This document shows, one piece after another, positions 32,604 through 46,736 of a stretch of DNA of 49,584 bases. Positions within the stretch are counted from its first letter, which is position 1, and every line of letters starts with the position of its first letter. The translations under genes were made by a program, and so were the position numbers. Source of the stretch: Oppiella nova (lineage: Eukaryota > Arthropoda > Arachnida > Sarcoptiformes > Oppiidae). The notes beneath the pieces are model-generated. The model searched no databases, was not told where the DNA came from, and saw only the letters and a program-made list of their open reading frames with translations. The stretch covers positions 1-49,584 of the forward strand of contig CAJPVJ010000062.1 of assembly GCA_905397405.1 (NCBI GenBank), read 5' to 3'.

Positions 32604-35600
32604 CTTTCTCTTTAATATTTGCAACCATTTATACTTAGAGTATATGTCGTAATACTTGAGTCTAATATTGTATAGTGTAGTGCGCGCAGGGGTTACCAGT
32701 AATAAGCCTAAGGATTTAGGAATTGTCTGAATTGCGTGCACACAGACATAGCCTGCACTGACATGTTTGTGCTGTTTGCTCGACCAAACAGACTACGGGC
32801 TAAGCTATAACTACAGCTAAAACTTATTGCAAATATGAGACCGAAAAGTGGTACAAGAGATTAGATGTTTAAATCATGCAATGAGTCGGCAATGCCTGTC
32901 CAACTACGGCATCACTACAACATCAATAGCCCTTTAATCCCAAATACTGTTTCTCCAATATATTAGTGTTTAGAATAAGAGCTCAAATAATTTGGATAAC
33001 TCTCCCATCGGTGAGAGATGTGCCATACATTTGGCGCTCATTAATGACCAAATATTTTGTGATCCCATTTCTCGCTCACACATCCCAAACACATAACTGC
33101 GCTCATCATCTATATGTGTATCCATGAAACCAAACATTTATGATATAATAGAGGAGACAGTGAATTGCATTGCAATATAAAGATGAAGGGGAGGGTAGGG
33201 AATGGAGTGCACTATAGCTGGTTCTCCAAGTAATACAATATTCGGTGGAAGTATAGAAAAGCAAGGGAGCTGTGAAAATGTGTGTATATATGCCTTACGG
33301 GTTGCTATGGGGACAGGCATTCTCGTGGCAATATGAGCATGATTGATGTTGCATTCATTTCAACTTTCATCCATGCAATGCCTAAAAGATGCACCAGTAA
33401 TGGCACTACCAGTGCATAGGCTTAGGCATAGGCGCACCAACACATGCATACACTCACTAGCGCTGGAAATTATCGCTAGACTTGACTCCAACACACATAT
33501 AAACTCTGATATACTATAAGTTATTCTTGAAAAAAGTGAATATCAATGACTGAACGCAACCATAACTCTAATGTTGTGCTCCCATATCACCAGTGAATAG
33601 GTCTCCAGTCTTACCATCCATTCGATGGTTAGTTTGAATGGAGAGAAGAAAAGCGTGAAAAAAGTTTTTTATTTCTCACTCGCGATTCGGTGAGCCGTAC
33701 CTTACAATACATGCAGCGCTCCCTTTCCTCCGAGTGCCGCAAATGTCTCATTCATATCATATTTCTGGTCGTTTTCAAACATTGTCTAAAAAATAAAATG
33801 CACACAAAATAGAGAAAAACTGATCCATTTTTGTCGCAGAATATTCTCGTATATAATATCAATAAAACAAAGATTAATGGATAGTCTCTACGAAAAGGTC
33901 GAAACATAACTAAATCATTATAATTGTATCGTTTGTATGAACAACCAGTGCTATTCCTAAAAATCACACTACCACTTATAATATATAATTTCTACAAATT
34001 ATAATTATTAAAGCATTCGCTGTTATCTATAATAATAATAATATTCAAATTCATTAAAGGTTTCCTTTTTTTGGTTATTTGTTGTGTTGTATTGCATACT
34101 ATGGCAGTCATGCGAAAGCAAACTTTGCTTTTATTGCACTTCATTTGAATATCGTTGCCGTTGTTTCTCATATGACAGACCGTAGTATTAGTTCGCTATT
34201 TATTTAAGCAAAACATTTTTAGGCATAAGTAGTATACTATCCGACATAGAGTATACTTTGACTTTTGGGATAATATTTTTTATTTATTAAATATGATATA
34301 CAAAGTATAGTTGAATGAGGCATCAGTTGTTACTACAAAACAGTTAATGTGTTTTGAAATTCTTTACAAAAGTATTGCCGAAATAAAAGCTGAAACTCGG
34401 AGTGAAATGTAGTAATCATATCATTCATGCCATTAGATGTTTGTTATGATTTAGTAAATAAAATGTGAAACACGTATCAAAAATCATGAATCAATTAAGC
34501 AGTTATTGAGGGTTTTAGAGCGAATGCAAACATAATAAAAGTAATGAATTAGAAAAACAAATATCATATTCAGTATATATTTATTTAAAGTGTTTGAAGT
34601 CACTCATCATTGAATTGACAGTAGACTTGAATAGCGAGTTGTGTTTCAGAGTGTTGTCTCTGTTTAGCCGCAATGATAATCATTAAGAGTGGATATAATG
34701 ATAGAGTATATAATGTTTTTCTCACTCATAATAGTCCATACAATTACATGAGAAGCGACTTAGATTACGAGTGCAGTGAATCCCTTGTGTACTATCACAC
34801 CGAGTGTTGCTTATGAAACAGTGCATACAATATATACAATATCCGACAATACCAGTCCCTAATAGCACTACAGTTGAATTGTGGAGCAAAACTATCATTC
34901 TGTAGACCGATATCTAAAACCCTAATACTCTGTAATAACTGTATTGAAGAGTCACAAGGCTTTGGCTAACAATACCAACAAATATAACACAATATTGTAT
35001 TGCAATACGAGTGAGAAGTGAATTCTCTAATTCCTCTCCCTTTCCCTTACTTTCTCTTTCGCCAAAATGGGACTCAAATTGAGCAATGAGTATATATGGT
35101 AAATGGACGGGTAGGTCCACATACAGTATCTGTGTTTTCTTATGTGTACACATTCTATGCCACAATACTAAGCATTCGTGACAATACTGTTGGCTCTAAA
35201 CTGCCATCAATTGTATGACGAGAAGGCCTTTAGGAGCAAAGAGAGAGTGCTTTTGGCTCTAATATTCACCATTTGAGTATTGAATTGACGAGCGCCGGCA
35301 TGTGAAAGCATACATAAGCTAAGCTGATTTGCTCTTTGTATGTATACCTGACAGTGCATTTTGCCTCAAATGTGCATTTTTTGGGAGCAATTGTGCGGAA
35401 ATAATCCAATCATATTTGGCACATAAAACAAATTCAGGCATTTATTCTACAATACATTAAAGTTTACTTTCAGTTTATTTTTGTGAACAAAAAATGTCTA
35501 AATCGACAATACATTAGCTGATGATCTGATGAGCGCGGGCCCGGCTATTGCATAGTGGGGTATCATCTCCTGTGCCTCCCTGTGCGACTCAGATCATCGC

Positions 35601-35772
35601 CAGACATAGCACTCTCATCCATGCCCTCACTCATAATGATTGCACTTTTTTTATGATCCATAGTATTCCATACATATTCTCTTGCATTCACTCTCATAAA
35701 CACAGAATATTCTCTCAATTATTAAAATGGATGACAAATATTAAAGAATATCTGCTTTATATGTATCGATAG

Positions 35773-35924
35773 GATCTTTTATGGGCGACGCGAGCATAGG
35801 GTCGGGCGATGGCACCGGTGAAGACGATGACGACGACAGGAGCAAAAAGAGACAGAAGAAGAGGGGAATATTCCCGAAAGTTGCCACCAATATCATGAGG
35901 GCCTGGCTTTTCCAGCACTTGACA
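35773..35924 (+). CDS. hth: hth coding exon 8: acidic linker and homeodomain first half
   Basis: It encodes residues 278-328. It begins [17 protein letters not shown], then an Asp run and a basic SKKRQKKR, and the first part of the TALE homeodomain: [20 protein letters not shown] plus T. The acceptor is ATCGATAG, chosen because it gives phase 1 and joins G|GA (Gly) to exon 7. Its pyrimidine tract is poor, so this is a weak site that could favour alternative use. The donor is GTAAGC, phase 0. [12 protein letters not shown] matches Hth NASIGSGEGTGE. Confidence 0.94.
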
Positions 35925-36560
35925 GTAAGCCTAATATATATCACATCTCTCGCAGACACATATATATTACATACAAATGACTTTAAATTTTTTGTTGAAA
36001 TTCTTTACAAAATTCAATTTTTTGCTATCATTTTGACTGTAAATACAATTTTATGCTTACATTATATTGGATTACATTTTTTGCACTCCTTTTATGCTTT
36101 TTCTATTAGTTTATATCAAATAAAGTTTTGATTAAATTTCTGTTATGCGATAAGAGTTGACACCGAAATATGGGGGAAGTGTTAGGACAGGCATAGAGAG
36201 ACAACACATCTCACATGAAATTGGGATGTGATGTGATGGGCAACAAAGAGTGGCGCTTATCATAACTCTTTGCATGATGAGTGACACTCGTATATGATTT
36301 AATACAAATAAATAGCAAAAGGCTTGGCTATCAAAAACATTTTTGATTCCCTCTCTCCTTTGCATTACATTTCATATTATGATTAGATTATTGTAATATT
36401 TTTTGTACGACTTTTTCTTTCACTTTTCACATATCATTTTGTTATCATTAAATAGTCAAAGAATAATAGCACAAAAAACTTTTCAATTATTTGTTTAGAA
36501 AACTAATATAAAATGTATTGATGTTTGACTGACACTGATATGTGTGTAATGTTTTGATAG
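35925..36560 (+). other. hth: hth intron 8 (636 bp)
   Basis: It splits the homeodomain between LFQHLT and HPYPSE. Donor GTAAGC and acceptor TTTTGATAG. AT-rich, nothing else seen. Confidence 0.85.
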
Positions 36561-36637
36561 CATCCCTATCCATCTGAAGATCAAAAGAAACAGTTGGCTC
36601 AGGACACGGGGCTCACAATACTTCAAGTTAATAATTG
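36561..36637 (+). CDS. hth: hth coding exon 9: homeodomain helix 2/3
   Basis: A 77-bp exon encoding residues 329-353 plus two bases of Trp354: HPYPSEDQKKQLAQDTGLTI then LQVNNW. It continues the TALE three-residue loop (PYP) that defines the superclass. The sequence is identical to Drosophila Hth and differs from MEIS1 at one residue (Asp for Glu after SE). The donor GTGAGT interrupts the Trp codon. Confidence 0.96.
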
Positions 36638-37988
36638 GTGAGTAGTCTGTGCCGTCCCTCTCATGTCTTCGCAAATTGATTTTCAGTCAGAGTTGTCGCC
36701 AAACTCTCATCAGTTAAACACATTTCTCAATATATTTTCTTTTGTCAAACCCTTGCCTTCGCATCCAATTTCCTATTGAGTTCTCTTTCATTAAACCCCA
36801 AAAACCCAATCAAAACGTTAAGCAAATACTAAAGTGCTTTCAAATGTAATACACACTCAATAGTTAGAGAGAAAACTGATTGCAAGAGTTTGTCGAGTAG
36901 AGGTTAGGGTGGCTGTGCTGTCGGAGATAATATATGGGCACAGCCATTGTTGATGGCACTCATTTCTGGCCTGAAATAATGACCAGAAAAAGGCAAAAGT
37001 TTGCTCTGCTTTACGTAAAACTGCTATTTTGTGCTCACATTTTGCTGCAGTATTTCGCTGGTCATCGCATGCAATCACGCGATTAAAGCCCTCTTAGTCT
37101 TACTTGTGATTAAAGGTCTGGTCATTCAATATACCGATCCCTCCGACACTAGTATTTAGCTAATGAAAGGCCACCGGCTGTGCAGCCAATGAAACAATAT
37201 ATTTATATTTATTATATGTATTTGTATTGTCTTTTCTATCGTTGATTACAAGTCTGTATTTGCTTAACATGTGTTTGCGAATAAACCCTCTGCGAGTTTT
37301 TGTTGCGAGCATTTGTTTTAATTTAGCAAAAAATTGTTATCAAATTCATGGCATTATAATTTGACGACTCTTAACAGATAATGTAAATTTAAATGTCTTG
37401 AAAAACTGTTTTTAAGGGAAATTTTATACTTATTTTTGAGCAGAAATTCATCGCCTGTAAAAATATAACGATAATGACATCCTTTAAAATCGGTGCTAAA
37501 TCTTGCACTTTATATGCAAATTAAAGACTTTATATACAATTTTATAAGTCGCCTAATGAGGGTCGTATACTTACATAATATATTCAAACTTCTTTTTCGT
37601 ATCTCACAGATTAAAAGTTAAATTTTGTAGAATTTTAAGCATTAATAATTAAATTCTAGTAAAAGTTTTATTTTATTATTAAATAAAAAATATAAATCAG
37701 TTTAACATTTACGAAGGGCTCGCAAACAGCGCTAAATGTTATGTTTTTCTGGGATATTGCAATAAAATAGATTATATAAGGAGTGTATATCTGATTGAAT
37801 GACTGCCTGTGCACTCACTTCACTACCATCTCATCGATTGAGCTCTGCTTTTGAATCAATATTGTATTAAAGCTTTTATTTGATTGATTGACAAACGGGT
37901 CTAAACCTTATTTAGTCGCTTCTCTTCAATGCATTCACAATTCATGAGATAATAGTTTTGTTGTTTTTGTGACTACCAAATAAATTCC

Positions 37989-38022
<34 letters not shown>

Positions 38023-39501
38023 CTCCCTGCGTCTAATACCAGTATTCAATACAGACTATAATCATAATATCGAATATTCATGTCATGAATTAAAATTAGG
38101 CCCAACACTAGTTTTTATATACATTTGGTGCACAAAATCCTTTTACTGCCAGTAATACGTTAACCAATTGAATAATCCATTCACTAAAGTAATGAGATTT
38201 TTATCCTCTATTAAGTTGTGCTCTGCTTTTGATTCTATGCTTTGAATATTCAATGATTTTTCATATGAATTATACACTCTGTGTGTGTATAACAACAGTA
38301 TTGTCATTTCAAATGCAGTATAAATTACTCATTTTTTGTTAGCAAAATACTAGTCAAAAATTGTGGCATTTTTGTGATGAGCAAATATATTCTGATAAGA
38401 ATCGTAATTTTATTTTTGTCACAATTATTATGCATTAAATTTAGGATTAGTTATTAACTATTCATGAAATTTAGATTATTCTATATATACATATCCTGTC
38501 AATATTTTAAAAGTTTGAGTGAAAAGTATCTCAATTGCCATTAAGTTGTGTTTTAGTATTAAAATATTTAACAAAAATTTGTAATTAAAATTAATTAAAT
38601 TCTTATCGGATGGCAATCAATCGCTTACAGTATATAATTAGTTAATGAAAATGATTCAATATTTTCATTTATAGCCCTTTCATTGACAACAAATCAAGTT
38701 TAATGGAAATGGTTTTTAAATAGAAAGCAATTCTTTTGAACCAATTATGCATTTTTGTTATCAGAGATATGTATTGGAGTTGTGTTTTCTAAATGATTTG
38801 TATGTATTGAACGCAATGGTTGTTGACTTTTATTATAATTGGCTAAAAGGAGTTGTTGTTGTCGTGAATAAAGTATTGGATCGACACAAACACCCGAAAG
38901 AATAATTTATACCAAATATATATTACTCGGTATCTCCTGCTGAGCTAATTATCAGTATTAATGGCATTCTTTTCTTTGGTCTCAAACCAAACAGCCCTTC
39001 CATTTGCAAACCACTAACTCGTCAGACAGTGGGGACGACCTGTAAAATTCAATCAACTCTTATATACATACATACCTTCAGCTTATTTATGTTATAAGAA
39101 TAAGAAATGCTTTTTTGTTTAGAAAAAACTTTTAATAATAATAAAAATTCTTGTTTTACACACAAAGTGCTGCCCATTCTCTCACCTCAACCGGTGTTTA
39201 GTTTTGATGTCTAAGATTATCAGTTGTTTAAAATGCAATTAAATTTAAATTATAATACATGTATATAGGGAATGAGCGAATGAGTGAAAACATAGTGTAT
39301 TATCACATTTTAAAGACATGACTTCTTCATGCATTTCCCCCACTATTCTTATGTTTGCCTTATTTTCCACTGTATTTAAGGTACATAAAGAACTGGCAGT
39401 CCTTAACAGTGTGTCTGTAATCCTAAATATAATTTTTGTGTTCACTTTTGAATCTCTCATCAAAATAAGTAAAACGAAAGACAGAGAACACTGAGAGAGT
39501 G

Positions 39502-39757
39502 GAAGAGAGAGAAAGTATATAATTATGAGTTCAGGCGTAACACCAAAAAAGTGCTGTAAAAATAAAAAGGCAGAGAAATAATATTTCCTTATATTTTTTG
39601 ATTGACAACTGCTGCCAACAAAATACAGTGAAGAGAGAGAAAGTATATAATTATGAGTTCAGGCGTAACACCAAAAAAGTGCTGTAAAAATAAAAAGGCA
39701 GAGAAATAATATTTCCTTATATTTTTTGATTGACAACTGCTGCCAACAAAATACAGT
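39502..39757. repeat. 128-bp perfect tandem duplication (two copies)
   Basis: Positions 39502-39629 and 39630-39757 read identically. Each begins GAAGAGAGAGAAAG and ends AAATACAGT. An open frame on the minus strand that crosses both copies is a by-product of the repeat. Confidence 0.9.
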
Positions 39758-40199
39758 GCATTTGTACGCTTATACATCCCAGTGCCCAGTATTCGGTTGG
39801 GCAGGTGTTTCAATGGTTTGACTGTATATATCGACACAAATTTTTTTCTCTTTTTCTGTTCACAACGTTTTGTGAAAACATTTTCCCGAATCCAATCATT
39901 TATTGATAGTTAAGTTGGCTTTTGGAGAAAACTGTTAAAAAATAATAATAATTTGCACCATAACTACAAAACTGCAGTTGCAGTGCCAATGGTGGTGGTG
40001 GTGATGGTGGTAGTGGTTAATGGTTTACGACTTATTTTGAATGGCCATTCAATACAGCCATTGCATTGTCTATTATATTATTCCATAAAAACCAAAACAA
40101 AAATATTCTTTCGCTCATAAATTGCTAACAAAAAAGCTGTACTCCTATTATAATTACAGGCAATCACTCCATCCCTTTAGTTGTAAAACTAATTTTTGC

Positions 40200-40249
<50 letters not shown>

Positions 40250-41521
40250 CCTATCCTCATGCGATGACTTCACATATAATGTGTATACGTCTGGGGATTC
40301 ATCGGGTGATGAAAAATGACATTATATTTAATAAGAATGAGATACAAAACATAAAACTTTTCTCTCTATTTAATGAGTTATGTGTGAGGGATGGCAAACT
40401 TTTCTCGGTTTGCTTTTGCAAAGTATCATTTCTCCACTATTACTGTATGTAAGAAACATTAGCCCAATGTATGGACGGGTAGTCTGTGTCCAGCGGTTCA
40501 CTCCGGAAGGAAAGGTTCGATTGCTTACAGGAAAACTCGCCCCAAATAACCAGTTATCATATCAACTGTAATATAATTTTTGTGACCACTAATAGCCATC
40601 ACTTTTATTATGAATTATTGCCATTTTCTGTTTCATTCCTATTATTATTACTGCTATTATTTGAGACTTTAAAGTATAGCTTGATTTTTTCATATAATTA
40701 TTACAATTACTGCCATTAGTGTTGCTGTATAATTCTTGAGGATAAAAAATATTTTTATTTAGGCATTAATTTTATGATCAATTGTCACATTTACTTGCAT
40801 TACGAGTATATCGAGAAATTCTAGTATTATTTGTAATTAACATTAGATATCGTGTCTTAAAAAGAAATGAAAATAATTTCGTCGATTATTAATCACAAAG
40901 TAAATTAGATTTTCGTTATATTTTTATTTGTATTTTACTTTTTTTATTAATCGAAAATAATGGCAATTATTTGAAATATCGATCCAAACAAACACCAAAT
41001 GCTATATAAGTTCCCAATTATTTTTCACTTTTTTCTGTTTCTCTCTATTCTCTCGATGTGTTTGCACTGAAAGCTAGCTTTTACTGAATAACTAAACTAA
41101 GGCTAAAACTAAGCGATCAATAATTGAATGAATAGTTTTGGGAATTCAGTTAAATTCAGCCGAATATGTGTGAATCAAATGTAGTATTCTTTGTTCACCA
41201 AAAAACAACGGTTGCCTTGAATTGAGAGATAAAATTCATTGCATTTAATTCATAGACGCAATCGATTTTATTTGCAATCAAGATTGGAGTCGATTATTAA
41301 AATTATTTTTAAAATATTATAACATTCAAAGTCAGTGCAGTTTACATAAGAACTGACATTTTTACAGATATTTAATAGGTTTTAGGCATAAGTTATTACT
41401 CAAACAGTTGTGATATGATTACTAGTTATTCTAATGGCACTGTTATGTTGCCAGCAGTGGTCATACTGTGTGTCTAATGATTGAATGTTCCCACAGTTTC
41501 TTCCAATCGACCAATTTATTC

Positions 41522-41552
<31 letters not shown>

Positions 41553-42304
41553 GCGAGATAACCATTATTTGAGTCAAATTATCATTCGTTTTTGAATGAT
41601 TTAATGCTAGCCTTTATGATGTGTTTTAGTTCACAAATAAATGGTAACTAATATTGATTTTTAAATACAAATATTGAAAGCGGTGTAGAGTTTGGACCGT
41701 AAGAACACACGTGCCTTCGCTTCCAATTACCAGCGAATGGTGTGTGCGGTGTATGTGATGGCGATTGCGGGCCACATGTTATGTCAATTACAGACAGACA
41801 CGGCTCTCCACCACTCTTTACATCCACTATACTATACAATACGAGCACTCAGTCTCGGGAACTCTGTTTTCAGCTATTATTCTAAACATTCAGACAAATA
41901 AAATAATTGGTTTTCAGAGAGAATACAGAATCGGATTAAGAGTGAAAATTAATTTAATGAACAGTACTTTTATACACTGTTTGTCCAACTAATGGTTATT
42001 GCCTTCAAACCTAGAGATGAAAAGCAACAAAAACTTTCGCTTTTTTCGGATCAGACGTTGTGCTCAAGTATTTGGGAAGTGAGGGGAGAGGGAGTAAAAT
42101 ATATATATCAAACAATTGACAATAATTCTTATTTGAGTTGTGCCTATAAGTCAGTTCTTAGTTGTTGTCCATAACTCAATGTCCGGATGTGTTAGTTTGC
42201 AATCTAACACCAACACCAACACCGCCATCATATCAAGGCTGACGAACATTTATTTTGTTGGCCATCGTTCCCCTAATTCCACGTCCAATATATACTATTT
42301 CTTC

Positions 42305-42307
<3 letters not shown>

Positions 42308-42354
<47 letters not shown>
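42308..42354. repeat. (CT)n microsatellite, about 47 bp, uninterrupted
   Basis: A pure CT run in hth intron 9. Overlapping open frames on the plus strand encode only Ser-Leu repeats here. Confidence 0.95.
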
Positions 42355-42355
<1 letters not shown>

Positions 42356-43232
42356 GAATTTACACTCACTTTTCGCTCTCTGTCTAATGAAATGGTCTCT
42401 AAAACTACATTTTTGCAGTTTCTTTCACAAAACATACAAAACAAAAATTATTCTCCGAATGAAGTTCTTGTGTGAATAGATGTCTGGTAAGAGGGCTGGT
42501 ATTTCTCGGTGTGCTGTTCAATGTCTAGGAGTTTAGTCGGACATTGCGTTCACTGCTGGATATATTTTAACTATTTTTATGGCCGCAGCCACAGCACTGG
42601 TCGAGTATAGCATTTCACAGCACGACATGAAGTTTTAAATCCTATGACTGCAAGGATTGTGTGAATTGAATACTGAAAGAAAAATAATGATCAGAGGAGT
42701 TGTCTTTTTTGCTCTGCATTTCTCTCTCTGTGAAAAATTTTTGGCACAATTTTGATTACAGCACACAGTGTTTTAAAACCATTTGACTCGACTTTTTTGC
42801 TTTTCTTGTATTATTAGCTTTTCTATTTTATTATTCAAACAAAAGTTTTCGCCCTCAAAGACATTGAATTTTTATTTAGATTTTGTTGATTTACTGACTG
42901 ACTGTACGATTATATTGTCTGAATAGCTGTGGTCTCATATAATGTGTTAATAAACACAGAACTGTAAGCGAGTGTCAACTGAATCGACTCCAACCGACAC
43001 TCTGAATGCATAATCAAATATAAGTGAAGTAAAAGCCCGGAGTCGACATCGAAAATGTCTGAATTTTAGGCATAATATCTGATAACAGATCCATATTATG
43101 CCAAATATATGCTCCTTTACATCAATAAATTATTGATATATATGTGCGCCTCTGCTCTCAATTCAATGCACTCTTATATCTCTTTCTCTCACTATTACTG
43201 CATTATAAGGTCGATAAGCATTTTCATTGTCT

Positions 43233-43271
<39 letters not shown>

Positions 43272-44493
43272 AATGTGTGTGTTCTGTATATAAACTGCAC
43301 AAAAATATAAAATAAAACCTAAAATAAAATGGGATTCTAAGCAACATTTAACTACTCTTTTAAGAATATAATTCAAAAACATCACTCGGGGGTCATTCCT
43401 ATTGATTCACTACATATACACCAAATATATTGTATATTTATATCTTTTCTTTCTATTGCTTTTCCTTTTATGTGAATCTAATGAATGCCATAAATTCAGT
43501 TCAATTGAATTCAATTTAATTTTGACAATAATTTAGGGCAATATCTAAATATTGTACGAAATATGTTACACAGACTTCAGTGAATCTGATTTTATGGTTA
43601 CTCTTCGTCTTAAATACTATTGAATAACTTTCTGGTGAGAGAGAGAGAGAGAGAGAATATTTATAAACCACAACTTAAAAAATAATGGTTGTTTACAATA
43701 GTTGTTGAAATAATATTTGTTAGTTATTTTGAATTTATGGTCAGCACTGGTAGTCACTGTAATTGTGTGCAATTCTTTACCCGAGTTTAATATATTTGTG
43801 GCGAACAATATATAAATGTTTTCATAGTTTTGAGTCTCGTTATAATTGGATTGAGTTATGCCACGCAACGAAACATTTTTTAGTCACTGCACGAGCCATG
43901 CCATTGCCTACCCGTCCATACCATTCCGCATACGATGAATACGATTTCCTCTTGTGGCCAGACATTAATCGATTTAGCTATGCTCTTACCACGCCTTACT
44001 TACCACCTTCCCTGCGCTCGCATCCAAGTGCCACACAAACCATACATTGCCGTACATATCGTACACCCATTATTGCACACAATCTTTGCTATATTTCGCA
44101 AATTTAAAATATTATTTTTGTTTTGTTTTTTGTTTTGCTTTCATTTAAAGTTCTCGCAAGAAAATTGAATTCTTATAGAAATTAATTGAGTTTTTATGAT
44201 TATAATTGTGTTGTTTCTCTGATTGCAATTATATACTGATTTTCCCCGCATTTCCCTTAAGAGAGATGCGAATATGCATTCATTTTACACTAAATTGCTT
44301 TTTGTCATAATTTAGATAAATTCATTCAATTATTAGTTGGAAATATAGACCATTAAATGTCTGCTTTTATGCCATAATTCAGTGATACATAACTGCCCAA
44401 AACCCAACATTATTTGGTGTTTGTATTGAATCAGATTTATTTGAAAGTATTTCTCTTATATTTAAATGATTAGGCGTTGTATTCTCGCTGATG

Positions 44494-44524
<31 letters not shown>

Positions 44525-45355
44525 CCTCCCTTTAATATAGCATTTAGAGAATGAATGATATTATTTGTGATTACTACTCACCTAATAATAATTAGCAGAT
44601 GCACTGTTGGCTATAATGCCGGTGCCGTGTGTTGGTTGCCATCTCAACTCCGGCTCTCCACGGCTTAATCAATGAATATATGAATGTTTGGCTCAATTTT
44701 GAGGCGAAAAATATAAAAATCGTTTCAATAATAACACTCATTAGACAAGCAGTTCACGTATTTTTTGTCAGTCGGTGATGAATCCGACCCAACCCTCCGT
44801 CAATTCGATTACTTTAAGCCATTTTTATAAATCTCAACCAGACTTTCATTCACATTCACTGCAATTTATCCCATTTTCATGTATTCATGCATTTTGCTTT
44901 TGCCACTCGTATATGAATTTCATTTTTATACCAATGCATTCATATTGAAATATCAGTTATTTCTAGTAAATGACTGAACATTTTGTCTCACTCTGAACAG
45001 TCAATGCATTCATTTATATGTCTCTCATATAAGTTATGTTTGTCTTTGTGTCCATTTCTGTCTTTCTTTCTGACTATCCGTCGCTTTATACGGAATATAG
45101 AAAACTATTTACGAGTTATTGCTATTGAATGCATCGACAATGCATTTGATGCGAGTATTGCCTCGTTTTTGGCGTTTAGAGAAAGAGAGAGTCGAGTGAA
45201 TGACTCGGCGAACAGAGGAATAGTGGAACTGTAGTGGAACTGGATGTCTGGATGGCCATTTTTCATAATTTGTGTGCCTTCCCAATGGACTCCTATTCCA
45301 GTTCGTTGTTGCGTATGACTACATATATTGCCATTACAGCCAAACACAACACCAG

Positions 45356-45361
45356 TCTCTC

Positions 45362-45404
<43 letters not shown>
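45356..45404. repeat. (CT)n microsatellite, about 49 bp with one CG step
   Basis: A CT run in intron 9, broken once by CTCGCT near 45373. Confidence 0.95.
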
Positions 45405-45406
<2 letters not shown>

Positions 45407-46691
45407 TATTGATTTCTCCACTTTTGGCACAAATTCTATCTCTAAAACATAGGCAAAGCTTTTGTTCTTTAGTTATATTGATATGTATTGGACTTCGAGG
45501 ACTGAAATCCACTTTCCCTTTGCATGTGTTGTGTAATGTTTTATGTTTTTATGTGTTTTTTATATAAACAAAAACTACTAAAAATCTTATTATGAAAAAG
45601 ATAGCCAACCATTGAATAGCGAAGAACTGATAGTAGGAATTGTTGGACTCAACCAAAAAAGACAAAAGCATAGAGTGATAGGTGTATAACCACTACATAT
45701 GTGTTAAACTATCCCTAATATATAGAATCAGTGAATGTCTTTGGCTTTAAACCTTATCATTTGAAAGGTATAGTTAGCCAAACAGTAACCAACACTTTAA
45801 TCTTCACTCCACTGGTGTTAAGCATTGCTCACACTATTGAAGAAATGGACTGTCATTTTGTACGGTCTGAAAGTTAAATAATAAGCAGCTGTACTGTACC
45901 CTCACATATAGAGTAACACACACTCAATGATCGTCATTACCCAACATCTGTTGAAGTGCTGGTTGTGTGCCATTCGTAGTGCCACTGCTTATCAGCCCCA
46001 ACAGCACCGATACTCACTTCCATATGAGATACCGATCTTTACCATCATTTACCACTTCTAAAGTTACTTAACTTTTTTCTGCCATCTCTTTGAATCAAAC
46101 ATTGTTTTTGATGAATAAATATCATTCACTTATTCACTGAATGTCTGTTATTTGTAATTAATTGCACTGAACACAGAATGTCATTAAAGAGCTATTTTGT
46201 GGGGCTATCTCTCTGTCAGAGATACCAGTATTGGTTGTGATGAGCAATAAATATGCCGGTCATGACCGAAGACCATACCAGTGCTCTCGCTATGGGATAA
46301 CGTGCCGTACATTTGGACATGAGATGAAAGAGAGCATAGATATAGTGGTACAGCAAATGACCTATGATTTAATGATGTTCTCTCCAAATGTAATGAATAG
46401 ATCCAAATCCCCACATCAGACCATCGCATATGTGGTGTTCACTGGAATGCCTGTCCCCCTAATGCACTATTATAAGTGTAGGTGAATATGTGGTGCGATG
46501 AGCCCTCTCATCAATCGCAGTTAGAGACACGACAATCGCCTCTATTTCTCATTTGCTTTTCGTTTTTTGTGCTCTTTTTTGGTTGACATGAAATAGAGTG
46601 CAATAGAGAGCACCCGAAACACACAAATTGCAAAATCGATAATCTGTTGGAAACCATCGGCTCTTTCGTTGGGTTTCAAACTTTTTCATAC

Positions 46692-46736
<45 letters not shown>

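Larger units (their letters stand above)
18377..35772 (+). other. hth: hth intron 7 (17,396 bp)
   Basis: This is the largest intron, between the MEIS-domain half and the homeodomain half of the gene. The open frame from exon 7 runs to a TGA at 18511-18513, and AATAAA follows at 18631-18636. GA/CT tracts occur at 19882-19907, 28614-28652, 29044-29095, 30383-30429 and 32560-32599; none is seen between 19.9 and 28.6 kb. Positions 27.2-31.3 kb are extremely AT-rich. Short simple repeats occur near 22820 (GGT) and 25725 (AGTAGTGGGGAC twice). I found no supported nested gene. Confidence 0.75.

Noticed and set aside
39502-39757. CRISPR-like or satellite array
   Set aside because: There are only two head-to-tail copies with no spacers, in a eukaryotic intron.
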